From contig CM082598.2 of the NCBI GenBank assembly GCA_040954595.2, positions 5,146,001 through 5,210,000 on the forward strand: DNA of 64,000 bases. Reading direction: 5' to 3'. Below, piece after piece: positions 35,011 to 47,345 of the stretch (the stretch's first letter is position 1; the number at the start of each line of letters is the position of its first letter). The notes below the pieces were generated by a model that had not been told where the DNA came from, ran no database searches, and was given only the letters and a program-made list of their open reading frames with translations. The DNA is from Balanoglossus misakiensis (lineage: Eukaryota; Hemichordata). A program made the position numbers and the translations under genes.

Positions 35011-38000
35011 ACAGGCAGACGGACACAGACAGACAGACATACGGGAAAACTACTATGGCCATGTATGCGTGTGGCAAACAGGGAAGATAATAAAACATGT
35101 TTCGTGTCAAAAAGATTGCTTGACCGTGACATTTCCTGCGTCAAATGTTGGCTTTCCTTTGTGCATACGAGGCAGTCATTTCTTTGTGAAGAGGAAGTTT
35201 TAATACCGTTCTTTGAGGAAGCGCAACAAGAACTTCGGGATTATTTCCGACTATAATCGTTAGTGGGTGGTCATAAGGCCACAATGCATTTGCCGGCTTT
35301 TTAATCTGTTTAAGTTGATCTTTACGAGGAAAAAATAAGCAGCTGTCAATTTAGAATATCATGTACAATATCGACACGGTGCGCAGGGCACACCGCCGCG
35401 GATGTCTACGTGCCGCAACACCTGCTTAACATTAACACCTTGTGGACAGAATAGAAAGTTAACACTTGCACGAGTTTATACATCATATATACACGTGTTA
35501 ACCTCTTGCCGGCTTTTGCCATAACAGTATTCAACTTTTCTTGTGTGGGGCTCGTTAAAGCGGTTTGTTTGTTTATTTGGGAATTTAAAAAGTCGCAGAC
35601 CGAATATAAGTAATTGGATGGTTTGACAAAACTGTCTCAAGATGACAGGCACATCTATTCTTAGTACACTGCAAGTATGAATTATTAATTTCGAAAAGAC
35701 AAGTTTTCAATAAATCATGTCTTAAAATTGATGTATTCCTATAGCGCTGTATATTTTGCTATTTCTCATAGATTTATATAATTTCGCATTAATAGGTTAT
35801 TCCCCGCGTGAGTAACTCTGTTTGGTTCAATAGATCCCAGTGTGGTTATCACCGTTCGTATCTTTAACACGGGAGAGGGGTGGTGCGAGGGAGGGAGGGA
35901 GGGCGAGGGAGGAAGAGAGAAAACAGAGACATGGAGAGGGGAGAGCGAGAGTTATTTTTAAAATACCTCACTGTTTCTATTCGTACAGAAGTATCTTCGG
36001 TTAGGAAATATCTTTGCATAGAGAGATCATAATAAATGATACGCTATCTGCAGTGTTCCGGTCAATTAAAATGACAGAACGTCACCTTTGCCACCATACC
36101 CTCGGTTATACTTTCCCATGAGAAGTTATGATAGCTAAGTGTATTCTGCCTATTAGAAATCATAGGCAGTATTCAAGCTTGCAAGAGAAGGTTATCTGTC
36201 CGCCATCTTGTTTCATTCTTCATACATTGGTTAACTGACGATTCTTTGCAAGTCAGTGCAATTAGCACACAAATTTGGAAAGCTCATCTCTTGTGAAGTT
36301 GCTTTATTTAAGCGTGAGCGTGTCTCTCTTTTGCAGCCAATGCCAACAAAGAAGGGAAAAGTATCTGGGGCTATTTTGCCTTTAAAGATGCCAACACCAA
36401 ACCCGCCAGGGCAGATATTCTTGAATATAAAAGGGAAATTCTTGAGGATGTCGACAAGTTGAAAGATGAGCATAATCATGAGACAGGTATGTAGTTGTTC
36501 GTTAGAGTCTATTTAAGGATGATTGTGCCTCTAAGTTCTGAAAATTTCTGTCGTATTTTGCTCAAGACAACTTTAGGATGCCCTCTCTTAAATTGAGAAT
36601 AAAAAATGGGGGGTCAAATTGCAAACATTTGAATGACACAGCAAATTTTGTCCAGTTGTGTCATTTTCGAAATTCAATATGGCCGCCAATCTCTGTATTA
36701 ACTCTATGGAAAAAAGTCAAATTAGTGATTTTAATGAATACAAGACGATAAATACCTAGTTTTCTGCTATGTTTTCAAAACGACTCCTCACAAACTGCAA
36801 TATAGCAAAAATTGAAACGTTTCACGTGGGTGACAATCATTATCTGGAATATTACTGCACGGCGTACTATTCAAGCCCTTTGACTGTGCGGCGATGTTTG
36901 TGAATGACAACCGTTTGAAAATAAATTCGTCCAACCTGAGTACGTGTATTATGCAATAAGAAGGAAGGTTTTAGTTTAGATTTTAGGAGGTACTTCATGG
37001 ATTTAAAAAAAAAATCATTGACGTCAAAAACGCAAACGCGCAGATGGCATCTCCAACCACGTGACCCTTTCATCTTTATTCATGAATGCGGATCCTTGTC
37101 GTTAAAGCTATATGTAGTATAGCATCAGATGCTCTATTGCATGCAATTACAGGGCCCCAGTTTTCTTGTTTCATGGCCGCCGGTAAATGTGATTCAAAGT
37201 TACAGGGAAGAGGCAAGCTGCCATACGTAACTACCGGGAGAAAATATCAATTGATCGTGTGACAGACATACTCGACACTTTGAGTGTCATGTTTCATTTC
37301 TTCAGTAGTTTTCAGTCCCGTGGGGCTTGATAAATCGACGCATAAGCGAACAGACTGGCCTTGTGTCTGGGAAACAGGAAGATATTGCAAAAAATTACCA
37401 GTATTGTTTTTGTTGTCTGTAAATCCCCATTTTCTGGTTTTAACTCATGGTCAAATGGTGCTAATACCGGTTGCCAGAATAGGCTCATTCTAATAATCTC
37501 TGAAGCATATTTGACGGTGGGAACTACCCATAAAATAGCTGTTACTTTCCCAATATGTATAGTTGATCCAGTCCTTTCATTGCAATATATATACATGTAC
37601 CACTGTGTATATACATCAAAGCAACGTAATAGACGCTGAAACCTACATATTTTAAGATTTCTTTGGGTAAATACAATGGTCTGACATTACAACATGAAAT
37701 TAAACTCGTCTTCAACGTTGTTAGTGTTACATATACTTCGCAAAATCTTTCGACTGAAGTCGCATCCATACGTCTGCCCCTTTGTTTGACGAACTTTGAA
37801 CTTTATATTTAAAGATATATTTTTCTGCTTCTAAGGCGCTTTTAAACCAAACAAAGGTGGAGATGTTTTGTCTGTTGTGTTGTGGTTTGTAGATCAAGTT
37901 TTGTTGAGGCGACCTGGGAGCTTAGTTTTGACTCTGACTTTCACGACCGTCGCAGTGACAGTTAGGAGTCACATTTATTAGTCTACTTTTGAACTGACGA

Positions 38001-41000
38001 GCTCCTGACATGTGACATGTCAACAAAGAACACATGAGTCATCTGACAGATTACAGAATGTGAGGGTGCAATTACGAAGGGAATGTTCTGTGCAGATATA
38101 CAGTGAAAATGATTGGGGCTTTTGCTGCCCTTTCTATATCCCTATATCAATACACGCTCGTCATTGAAAAGCACATTAGGGCGTACACGAGTAGAACAAG
38201 ACAGCAGAGTTGATACAATTGTGAGAAAAATACAGACAACCCACCGAAAGTTATTGTCGCTTATACTCGGGCTTTAAATGGCGATATTACCGATGTAACT
38301 GATGAAAGATGGTCATCAACTAGAGCTGCATGAAGTCTGTGAGGCAATAATCAGTATGCTATTGGCGGTTTGATCATGATTTATTCCCTTGTCTGTAGTA
38401 AACTGACCAAGTCCCACAGGCCGTGTGAACACACCGCCATTCTCGTGCGAATACTCTGACTTTCCTGTATGATAGCAATTCATGTGACCTTTTTAGACAA
38501 ATGTTTTAAACCCTATGAGCTGATAAATTAGTCCGATTATCTCCTTATCCATAGCCATGACAGGTGACAGTACTTATGACATTATGAAGATTTTCAGTTT
38601 TGTTAAATTGTACCTCTAATGCGCATTGCTGTTTCTTTTGTTGCTTCTTTCAGGAATAAAACCTCCCAAGGATGGTGTCACTGGATATATCAATGAAAAT
38701 CAGGAGTCAGATTTTGATGAGGTACAGAATGATAATTATATTTGATTTGGTATGACTTTGTCTACCACTCTAAATGTTCTAGTTTGGGAAGAAATCAACT
38801 ATTGATCAAACTAGTATACCTATTTAGGATGTATGATAAGTAAAATTTAAATTACAGCATTTCATTTAATTGTGGAATTTTGGTTTCTCCTTTGTTTAAT
38901 GAAAATCTTTAATAAACTTAAGCAGTCACTGCGCTTGGTTTTGAAATACAAGACTGTGAATTAAGTCGATAATATATGAAAACTGCAGAGTCAGCATTTT
39001 CTGGCCAGTGGTTTGTCTGAGGGTAAAACATTTAACTAAGCTTATCTCAAAATAGAGCGCAGTGACCATACGATTGTATTTGCCAATTGAATTTATTTTG
39101 CTTGACTGAGCTATGTGTAAAATTTTGTGAAAATGACCGGCAGTTCTGAGCAAGTTTTCTAGCAATCCTAATGTAACCCTATGGGAAGAAACGCACGCAT
39201 ACAATTTCACACAGTTTACCGGTTTACGTTCTGCACTCACATCCTTAAACACGGCTTAAAGGTGTACAGTCACCGCAAATTTACATACGCCCATATATGG
39301 CTGATATGGAGTATTTGAGCGTTCTAAAGAACATATGGTGGTGCTCTTTGTTTCGCGTGTGTCACCCACTGAAAATCCGTGATTGGCTAGATCTCATTTT
39401 GCCATGGTAACTGTAGCTAATTTTCCATAGGTGACCGCATACCTTTAAACGACCAGCCATCAAACTAGCATATACCTGTTAAACATGACTTGATTTGCAT
39501 TTTTCTACAGGACTATTACGCTGCTTTACAGCAACAAGTGGGCCTTGGTGTTATTTTTTCCAAAACCAAACCGAAGATGCCCATGAAGGATGTCAATGAA
39601 GTCTTTGATGAAGAGACACAGTACCCGGAAGGCTTCAACTTTACAAAGCGTTCGGTGAGTCGAATGATTTTTCCTTGTTGGGCATTTACAGGCAGGCGTG
39701 CATAGAAACTGGTGAGATCCCAGTGATTAACAGTCACCTCCAATTTACATACGCCCATATTTAGCTGAAATGGCGTATTTGAGAATCCTAAAGAACATAT
39801 GGTGGCGCTCTTTTTTTTCGCGTGTGCCTCCCACTGTAAATCTGTGATTGGCTAGATCTCAATTTGCCATGATAACTACAGCTATTTTTCCATAGGTGAC
39901 CGTTTACCTTTAATGCACAAACTCACTCCGGCTACTAAATAAGGAACGTCAGTTTGGGTCATGTGACAAAGTGTCAATGAGTTTCAAAGTGTCGATGAAG
40001 TACACTGTAGCTGTTACACTACAATGTTTTAGTACAGTGTAGCAATCACATTGTTTGTAATCATGTACATTGTAGCCATTACACTACATTGTAATACAAA
40101 GTAACAACCACATTGTTTGAAATGATGTTCATTGTAGCAGTTACACTACAGTGTAATACAAAGTAACAACTATATTGTTTGCAATGATGTACATTGTAGC
40201 AGTTACACTACAGTGTAATACAAAGTAACAACAGCATTGTTTGCAAAGATGTACATTATAGCACTTACTCTTTGAATTGCTTGCAATCGCGTTGTATGGT
40301 ACTCATAGCTGTAGAAAGGATGACTCCCACTCTAACAAGCAAGAGGAAAATTTACAAAAACACTGCTGTATTAGCTGAAAGGCATTCTAGTAATTTGTAA
40401 GCCTGCCAAAGATTAATCTATTTATGCGGGATAAATTCCCCAATGACCAGTTATTTATGCAGTAGTTATATGATATAAAATACATATATTTTGAAGCAAG
40501 ACTTCCATTCATTTTGATACTGTTTACATGTGGACCAAAATGAATTTGTCTGTATACGTTTAATTTGCCCCTGGGACGTTGGCTTTGACTTTTGATATTT
40601 TGCTTGTGATCACTGAATCATTTTAACATGGGACTCAATGGAAAGAATATACATTAATAAACATGACAATGCAAACAAATTCACGCAAATGACAGTGTTA
40701 TAAAAATTACTGCACAAAATTTATTTTTCACATCAGGGTTCACAACAATCTTATTGTCATGCTTTCTCTTGTCATACCCAAAATTTCTTTCATAATAGGC
40801 ATTCGCATCATCATACTGTAAATGAAAATGAGTAAGTTGCTGGTACCGGTAATTCATAGCCGCAGTCTAGGGAGATCTTTTCTCACGGGTGAAATCAATG
40901 GTATTTTGGCTTAAGGATATCCAAAAATAGTCATAGAATTAATGATCCAATGCTTCCAAAAGTTACAAAGATTCCAGTCTCGGTGGGCCAAAATAATATG

Positions 41001-43228
41001 TTGTGAATAAATTAGCAAGTAAAGGGAGTCTCTTCCTGTCCCAATGTCCAGTGTGTATTTAACAGCTCCATACCAAGCTCATTTTTTATAATACTGTCTG
41101 TAATGTCTCAAAAAGCCTTGACACCGGTGATGTATTGCTGTAAAACACTTTATTTTCGTGAGCAATTAATTTTCGCCAAATACGCAAGAGCCAAAATAGC
41201 GTGAAAATAAAAAGTCGCGTAAATTGTTTTTGAAGATAATGATGCAGTGAATGAAATAAGAGAACGTGAAAATTAATACTCACGAAACAGTGGCCTCTCT
41301 CGATATCGCAAAAAATTTAACTCGCAAAAATAAAGTGTTTTTAACACAGTATAGGAGTCATATTTACAATATTTTTACAAAAAATGATATTGCATTCTCA
41401 TACATGTTTTGTGTTGTGCTTTCAGAGGGCGACGGTCCTAAGCGACACTTGCGTTGAAGTCAGTGATTATGAGCTTCTTCAGACCGCAGCCAACCAGTAC
41501 ATGGAAACCGTGGCAATGCATCCAAACACGTGGGTTTACGTCACTAGATGCGAGAATGCCAACACCTCCTGCCGTGGCCTTCGAAGTAAGTGGCGATCAT
41601 TGAGAATGATTTTGCTTTCCCCTCTTAAAGGTATAGTCTGCACCTGAGGGACAGATTTTCAGTATACACCTATTGACTGGCCACAAGGGCAACAGCATAC
41701 ATGTACGTCTGTAACCTGTGGGGACTGTGAATCACCCCCCTCCCCCTAAACAGACTGCTTCCCAAGGCCAAAGGCCGAGTGAAACAGTCTATTTTTGGGG
41801 GTGACTCACAGACCCAAGGGCTGAAAGACGTATGCTGTTGCCCAAAATTTCAGTCAATATGTGTTTTGTAACAAACCTCATCCGCAGCCATGCATGCATA
41901 AGAACTCACCATACACAAAGTGAGTGGGCATCATTTTATCGGAACTGATGCCCGGCGGGCAACAGCACAAAAAGAACGCTCACCACGTCACATGACTATC
42001 ATTTGACGAATGAGAGCACTCTGCGGATGACGTGTGTTACAAATAAAAATGATAAATCCCCAAACTTTCAAATCTTTGCTATATCAAAGTCTTTGGGGCG
42101 TCATTTTGAAAACAGAAGGTACCAGGGTATTCGCCACATGATCTCATTTTTGAAACAAACAAACAAACAAACATTTACATTTCCTCCGTATAGTTAACAT
42201 AATGATTGGCAGCTATTAATTTTCAAATTGTAGAAATTTTGCTCTCTCATTCAAAATTTTGCACCCCCACTTTGTATTCTCAATTTTAAGAGAGAGATAA
42301 TCTTAGTCTGTCTGGAGCAACTCTTTTAAAACAGATTTCAAAACAGATTTCGCACCTATTCTTAAAGTGGGTGTTTCGGCCGGTCGCTGTGTACTCTAGT
42401 ACTCTAACGCTTTGTCTGTCATTTCCCTATCGCTATAAAGTGGGGCTGCAATTAGTAAAAAAACTTGACTTTGCAAGTGGATTTCACACCCATTCTAAAA
42501 GTGGGTGCTTCGTTCTTTCATTACGTAGTCTAGCTAGTACTCAAATCATTCATCTGTCATTTCCCAATCACTATAAAGTGGGGCTGAAACTGGTAAAGCA
42601 CATTGACTTTGCACGGATATCAGCTCTCTTTCAAAAATATCAACACTCTTGAAACAAAATTCCGTGCTTCAGTCTGTCATTAAAAAGTCAAGTACTTGAA
42701 CGATTATTCTGTTATTTTCCGGCATAGTCCACGTCAATAGCTGTACAATAATAGTACCATTTGAACAGCATATTTTTCGCTGTTCGGTATAAAAAATATC
42801 ATTTTCACACATTTTTCCTGTTTCCTGCTGATTCTAGACTGAGTAGACATAAGTTCGCATTGTCTGCAGGTTTTGATCAAAATTTTATAACAAAATTTGA
42901 TAAATGTTAAGTTGTGAGATAATTTTGCGATAGATGCTGAAAAGTGACTGTGGCACTGAAAGGGTTAAGCATTGGAATAGACTAATATTTGTGACATTGA
43001 AGCTGTAAGGAGGTACTAATCTTCCTCGATCCCCCTCCCTCCCTCTTCTCTCTCCCCCTCCCTCCCCCGTTTTCTCTCTCAGGAAACAGAATACATTCAG
43101 CATGTAAACTAAAAAAGGGCTGGGTCAAGGCTCTCGTCCGAAAAACATCACATGGAGTTCCTTATGGCGATTATAACTTTGAATGGATTGCTGTATACCG
43201 AGCTTGCAGCTGTGCAGTTGCCTTATAA
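32290..43228 (+). CDS. Neurotrophin-family prepropeptide, complete, 245 aa
   Basis: Exons: 32290-32359, 36337-36486, 38654-38721, 39511-39654, 41426-41585 and 43083-43228 (738 nt; all GT/AG, phases 1,1,0,0,1). Residues 1 to about 22 are a signal peptide (MVSYCSIVCVSLLLVSGMLA). The prodomain runs to K142-R143, with an N-F-T sequon at N139 directly before this dibasic site, as in proNGF. The mature part (~102 aa) has six cysteines: C153, C186, C193, C205, C239 and C241. C193-x11-C205 and C239-x-C241 match NGF exactly. Family hallmarks are TRCENANTSCRGL (NGF TKC…CRGI), GWVKAL (NGF FVKAL) and EWIAVYRACSCAV (NGF WRFIRIDTACVCV). The C1-C2 stretch is about 10 residues shorter than in NGF. Ligands of this family bind Trk and p75-type receptors. 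Spätzle is a structural cousin but lacks this CRG/VKAL signature. Confidence 0.93.
33432..33557. repeat. 62-bp-satellite, locus 3 (two units)
   Basis: GTAGCAGTTACACTACAGTG and TTTGCAATGATGTACA are repeated twice in neurotrophin intron 1. The flanking arms of the element are not obvious here. Confidence 0.8.
34867..35008. repeat. (GATA)n microsatellite
   Basis: Two GATA arrays separated by GTCTTAGATAG and GAGAGATAGATGTAT, in neurotrophin intron 1. Poly-Leu/Ser/Ile/Tyr ORFs here are artefacts. Confidence 0.95.
36500..36720. repeat. Dispersed GGCCATTTTGAATTT-type repeat (reverse copy)
   Basis: TTTTGCTCAAGACAACTTTA, then TTAAATTGAGAAT, GAAATTCAATATGGCCGCCA and ATCTCTGTATTAACTCTATG. The block order matches 59510-59710 (CGCTCAAGGTAACTTAAGAT … GAAATTCAAAATGTCTGCCA). 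It lies just after neurotrophin exon 2. Confidence 0.5.
39256..39449. mobile_element. MITE family C, copy 1
   Basis: Ends TTAAAGGTGTACAGTCACCG and AGGTGACCGCATACCTTTAA. The interior contains CGCCCATATATGGCTGA, GAACATATGGTGG and GTGATTGGCTAGATCTCA. It lies in neurotrophin intron 3, 61 bp before exon 4. Confidence 0.8.
39725..39913. mobile_element. MITE family C, copy 2
   Basis: Same orientation and interior as copy 1; the left end is eroded (GATTAACAGTCACCTCC) and the right end is AGGTGACCGTTTACCTTTAA. It starts about 70 bp after neurotrophin exon 4. Confidence 0.8.
39995..40320. mobile_element. 62-bp-satellite element, locus 4
   Basis: Four to five units in neurotrophin intron 4 (GTACATTGTAGCAGTTACAC, GTAATACAAAGTAACAAC). 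The 3' flank near 40262-40320 (TTTGAATTGCTTGCAATCGC, then TAGCTGTAGAAAGGATGACT) is related to the flank at 49440. Confidence 0.8.
41136..41352. mobile_element. MITE family D, copy 2
   Basis: CTGTAAAACACTTTATTTTC at the left and CAAAAATAAAGTGTTTTTAA with CACAGTA at the right; about 90% like 9646-9855. It ends 73 bp before neurotrophin exon 5. Confidence 0.8.
41655..41870. repeat. Imperfect hairpin element in neurotrophin intron 5
   Basis: The left side ACACCTATTGACTGGCCA with GGGCAACAGCATACATGTAC pairs with the right side GACGTATGCTGTTGCCC and TCAGTCAATATGTGTT. The inner C-rich CACCCCCCTCCCCC pairs with GGGGGTGA. Confidence 0.65.
41866..42045. repeat. Second hairpin element, adjoining the first
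   Basis: GTAACAAACCTCATCCGCAG pairs with CTGCGGATGACGTGTGTTAC. Internal GGGCATCA / TGATGCCC is a further small stem. Confidence 0.65.
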
Positions 43229-43436
43229 ATGATTCCCAACTTCAGGAATCTCTGATGTCATATTTTATATCTGATTTCAACGGTATAATATTCATGATCT
43301 CTTCAGGCAATGAACAGGAGATCACGTTCGAAAATTCCGTAGTAAAAACTATATTATTCTATATTTTGTCGCATTCTAGCATGAAGTCGAATTTTTAAAA
43401 CCCGTTTGGAAATACCTCCACGATCTAGATAGATAC

Positions 43437-43442
43437 AATAAA
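43437..43442 (+). promoter_or_regulatory. Candidate poly(A) signal of the neurotrophin gene
   Basis: AATAAA about 209 nt after the stop codon at 43226-43228, followed by AAAAAGGTCTGTC. It is the first canonical hexamer downstream. Confidence 0.55.
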
Positions 43443-43449
43443 ATTTGAT

Positions 43450-46300
43450 ATAATTGTAAAAAAGGTCTGTCATGAAAACATCAACATTGGAATGTGTTAA
43501 GTGATTTTCAATTTCTTATCCACCTGTTCAACTTATAACTTACACAGACACTTACTCATTGGCAAACTAGTTCATGCAACCCAATGTCAAAGTTGGAGTT
43601 TTAGATCACTTCTATTTTTAGCACTACCCTGATGAATTTCTGGACCTCAAAAACCGTATGTGACTTTACTACAGCTTATTGTTTAATAAACCTTCTCTAT
43701 GAAGCGACCATAGGTGCCTCTTATTACCTGTCCTACATTAGTGGCAAACAGCCAAGAATTTCGCATAAATCATTGTGTATGCTGCTGAAATACCCCGCCT
43801 TCTTATCTGGAAACATATCAATTGTGATGGCAATGTCATTAATGGTAAAAGTGTGCAAAGATTCGTGGCGAGTATACACCAACCGAAATTTCATAATTTA
43901 GGAACCATTTCTTTCCAGAATGACCCCCCCCCCCCCTGCAAGAATCAAGTGTGCACACGAACGCATACGACTGATAGCACTACATATTTTTTTAATCAGT
44001 GTAGACACTAATCTCAAATACTACTTGAGACCCCGCCAAACAAGAGAGACGGCCAAGTTAGTTCACTAACGTTATCTGACATAAATTGCCTCTTATAGCT
44101 AATACAGCAATAAGCTAGATGATCGTACCACACACGTCTACCATGGACAGCAAGCCAACTCAAGGCCACTTTATAACAGTCGCCTTATCTTCATGGCCGT
44201 TTACCATGCTTAAAGCCCCAGTAGTTGTCACTTTTAGCCTATATTAATCGATAAAATACCTAAATCCTCTCCTGATTCTTAGACGTGTACAACAGACGAC
44301 ATCATTTTGATTTTGTGGAGATTCTAATACTATTGTGTACATACCATGATAATGGATGATAAACGGGCGTGACACCCTGTTATTTACCCTGCACAGTTTT
44401 GTTTAACTGTATACCACATCACTGATAGTATGTGTGTGTATACACCTGAGCATATTAAATGGACAATTCTAAGTTTCAGAGTAAAATCATGAAAATCGTG
44501 CAGAAACTGGCAGATATCGGCGGGTAAATTGTTATTCTGGATGTATTGGAGACTATTATTTTTTAGCTCTCTCTTGTATGGTTGTGGTGGTTTAGTTTTC
44601 AGAAAGCAGGCTGTTCCATTTAAGAGCATTAGGGAGGCTGTAAGATTATGTGTGTAGGGGGCTAAATGCATCCATGCCTGAGTTCGCGCTTCTTGGCAGC
44701 AATCATCTGCACTGACAGCAGATACAGCTAAATTGTCAAGGAAGAAACCCTTTGGCTCTGAGACACACTTGGTATTGTCATTCAGTGATGATCATCAACG
44801 GCATACAGCTTGCTTATCCTGTTCGCCATTCAGAAAGTTGTCCCCCCAGGTGGTGTCACTGGGCAATTAGAGCAATTGTGTTGGAGGGGGGGGGGGGGCA
44901 ATGGATTTTGCATTGTTTTCTGTGACATATATTCTACACAAAATATCACTGGTCATTACATGGATGTGCCAATTTGCTCTACATTGTTGGACGGCGAGAA
45001 GCCAGATTCAACAGTATGGCTGGGGGCAGCTTTATATTTTCAAAAGGAACATAAAGTGTACTCTATCAGCTTCCTTATATGGAATATGTTTAATTTATGC
45101 AGACCAATCAGAAATGTGTTAACAGCAGTCGTGTTAACCATGAAAGACATTGTAGGCTAAGGCTTGAAGAACATTTTGGGAATAGATTTTTTCTGTTCAA
45201 AGGATATTCACCCTTTTGTATACAATGTATGTAAGAGACACATTTCATTTTTGTTCTAGGATGAGTTAGAGTGCACAAATTCAAAAGTATGTTGACTGTT
45301 CCTCATATTCAAAGTGATAAAATCATACCAGCAAAATACCAGGATGTAAAGGTCATGTAGAGGTCATGAAAGTGGCCTATTGACATTGTCTGTTGGGACT
45401 TATAGCAGCCAGGGTTCCTGACTGACTGACGCTAAGCCATGAAAAATTCACGAGACTCTAAAATTTATATATATATATATTATTATTAAAATTAATTCAG
45501 TTTACGATAGTTGAGTTGCCATATCCATGACGTGTGCTGTTTCATCGTGACCAAGTGCTTATGAATTACGCGAATAACGACATGATTGCCAACAGCTTCC
45601 GTCTTCGGGAAATCATGTTTGGATTATTAGGCGGCGATGGCTTGCCACATTTGCGCATTGTATTTCCCGATCCAAATAGATGAAAATGTTGCATGTGGTA
45701 GCATTAAAGAGTGACAGTGCTTAAAGTATGATTAGGCCAGGAAGAAAAAAATGACTTGTTCATCGGAATCGCCGCTTCTACTTTGGCTGATTTGGAATTT
45801 TTTTTTTTTGATCTCGGCAAATATTCTACTTCCGCGTTACAAAATTCTTAGTACTGGCGCTGGTGGCCAGAATATGTTGTGCAAACACCAACTGTAAATG
45901 TAATGGCCTATGTTATTGTTGGGAAATATAGTGTTGAATTCAGTTACAAGTACATGTATCAGTGTTTTTGTCTGAGATATTTCTGGTAAAAAGGGAAACA
46001 ATTATCTCGCCTTGTCTGCATCTGTGCATTAATATGCCAGAGAACCGCATTTACCTTAAGCCAAAAATTTTTTTTTCGCTCGCCGCTCCTGGAACTAGGT
46101 CCAAAAATCCGATGAACAAGATTTTTTCTCTCTCTGGCCTTAGTGTTTTAATCGTGTTTTCTGCAGACATCAGAGGTCGCAATGAACAAGGACGAACGAC
46201 TCAAAGGAATCGCATCGTGTGGTAAACTATAATCATAAGAACACTTGGTGTGTTAAATGTATCACAAGGACATGGGACACATCATATAGTCACGGGAATC
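43450..46300. other. Intergenic stretch, no gene seen
   Basis: Contains a poly(C) run at about 43923 and a poly(G) run at about 44887. The 116-codon plus ORF at 44810-45160 runs through poly(G) and has no splice or homology support. Confidence 0.5.
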
Positions 46301-46428
46301 GCCAGCTTGAAGTAGTTTGTTGACAGCACTCGTGTAACGGTTATGACAAGAGTGCTGGGTCGATCCACATGGGACCTGTTGTAGCTCCTGGCTCAGAACC
46401 CTGGATATAAGTGTGCAGGATAATCTGT

Positions 46429-46545
46429 AGACTGAAAGATTCAGTCGTGTAGGGGCGCTGTGGCCTGCCTATACAACCCTTTATACGGGTAATAGGTATG
46501 TAAGAGCGCCCGCACACGACTGAATTATTCCAGTCTCGAAAATCT
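46429..46545. repeat. Compact stem-loop
   Basis: GATTCAGTCGTGTAGGGGCG pairs with CGCCCGCACACGACTGAAT. An inner TGCCTATAC pairs with GTAATAGGTA, giving a stem of about 110 nt with few mismatches. No coding capacity. Confidence 0.6.
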
Positions 46546-47345
46546 GCTGTGAAATTTAACCCCGCCCCCAAGCACAAATTTGAATATTCTTTCGTTTAGA
46601 AGATTGCCATGAGAACGTAGTGGGAAGACCGGCGCAAAATACTTGCACGAACAATGAAGACCCATCCAATCTCATAACCAGCGATACCCCCCCCCCCCCC
46701 GTAATTTCTGCTCAGTCCCCACATAGAGGAAAGACTGAACACAAGAAAGCAACAATGGCAGCAACAAGTCACAGCATCGACGTTTATACATACAATGCAT
46801 CTCATTCCCACGTTGGGGTACCCCAATTTGATATTGAGGGGAAATGGAGAAATTGACAAATTTTTCGACCATCACAACTTTTTCCAAACGATACCTAAAG
46901 GCAATTTCTGCTACAATCATTGAGAGGGGGGGGGGGGGTGAAAGACTCCTCAAAATGGATTTAATTTTTTTTAATAAATACAAGCTCAACAGTGTCTTTA
47001 CATACACTTACATGAAATAAATCAACATAAAATAAATGTTTAATGCAGAAATTCAAACACACACATCTCGATCTGTGGCAGTTTGAAAAAACACTGAATC
47101 CAACATGTCCCAGACAAAATTGGCCGCATACATTCACGACTTTCCCTGTTGCACTGTAAAGGCAAGTCGGAATTCAGTGCAAGGGCGCCCCCTGGTGGCA
47201 GTTTCTTTGAGTGCAACACTACCACGTTATTACATGGTGCATGTATCAAAAAATTGTATCTCCAGCAATTTTGTTGATGGTAGTCTCTGTGTTATGCTTA
47301 CTATAAATTTGCATGTTACTGGAGGAACAGAAATCATTAGTTTGT

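Noticed and set aside
46168-46225. Possible last neurotrophin exon after TTTTCTGCAG
   Set aside because: It fits the splice phase but stops after 19 codons without a cysteine. The exon at 43083-43228 fits the phase and supplies the three missing knot cysteines.
46320-46375. tRNA-like sequence with TAACGGTTATGAC and GGGTCGATCCACA
   Set aside because: Resembles A- and B-box remnants, but no cloverleaf can be drawn. At best it is a degenerate tRNA-derived SINE fragment.
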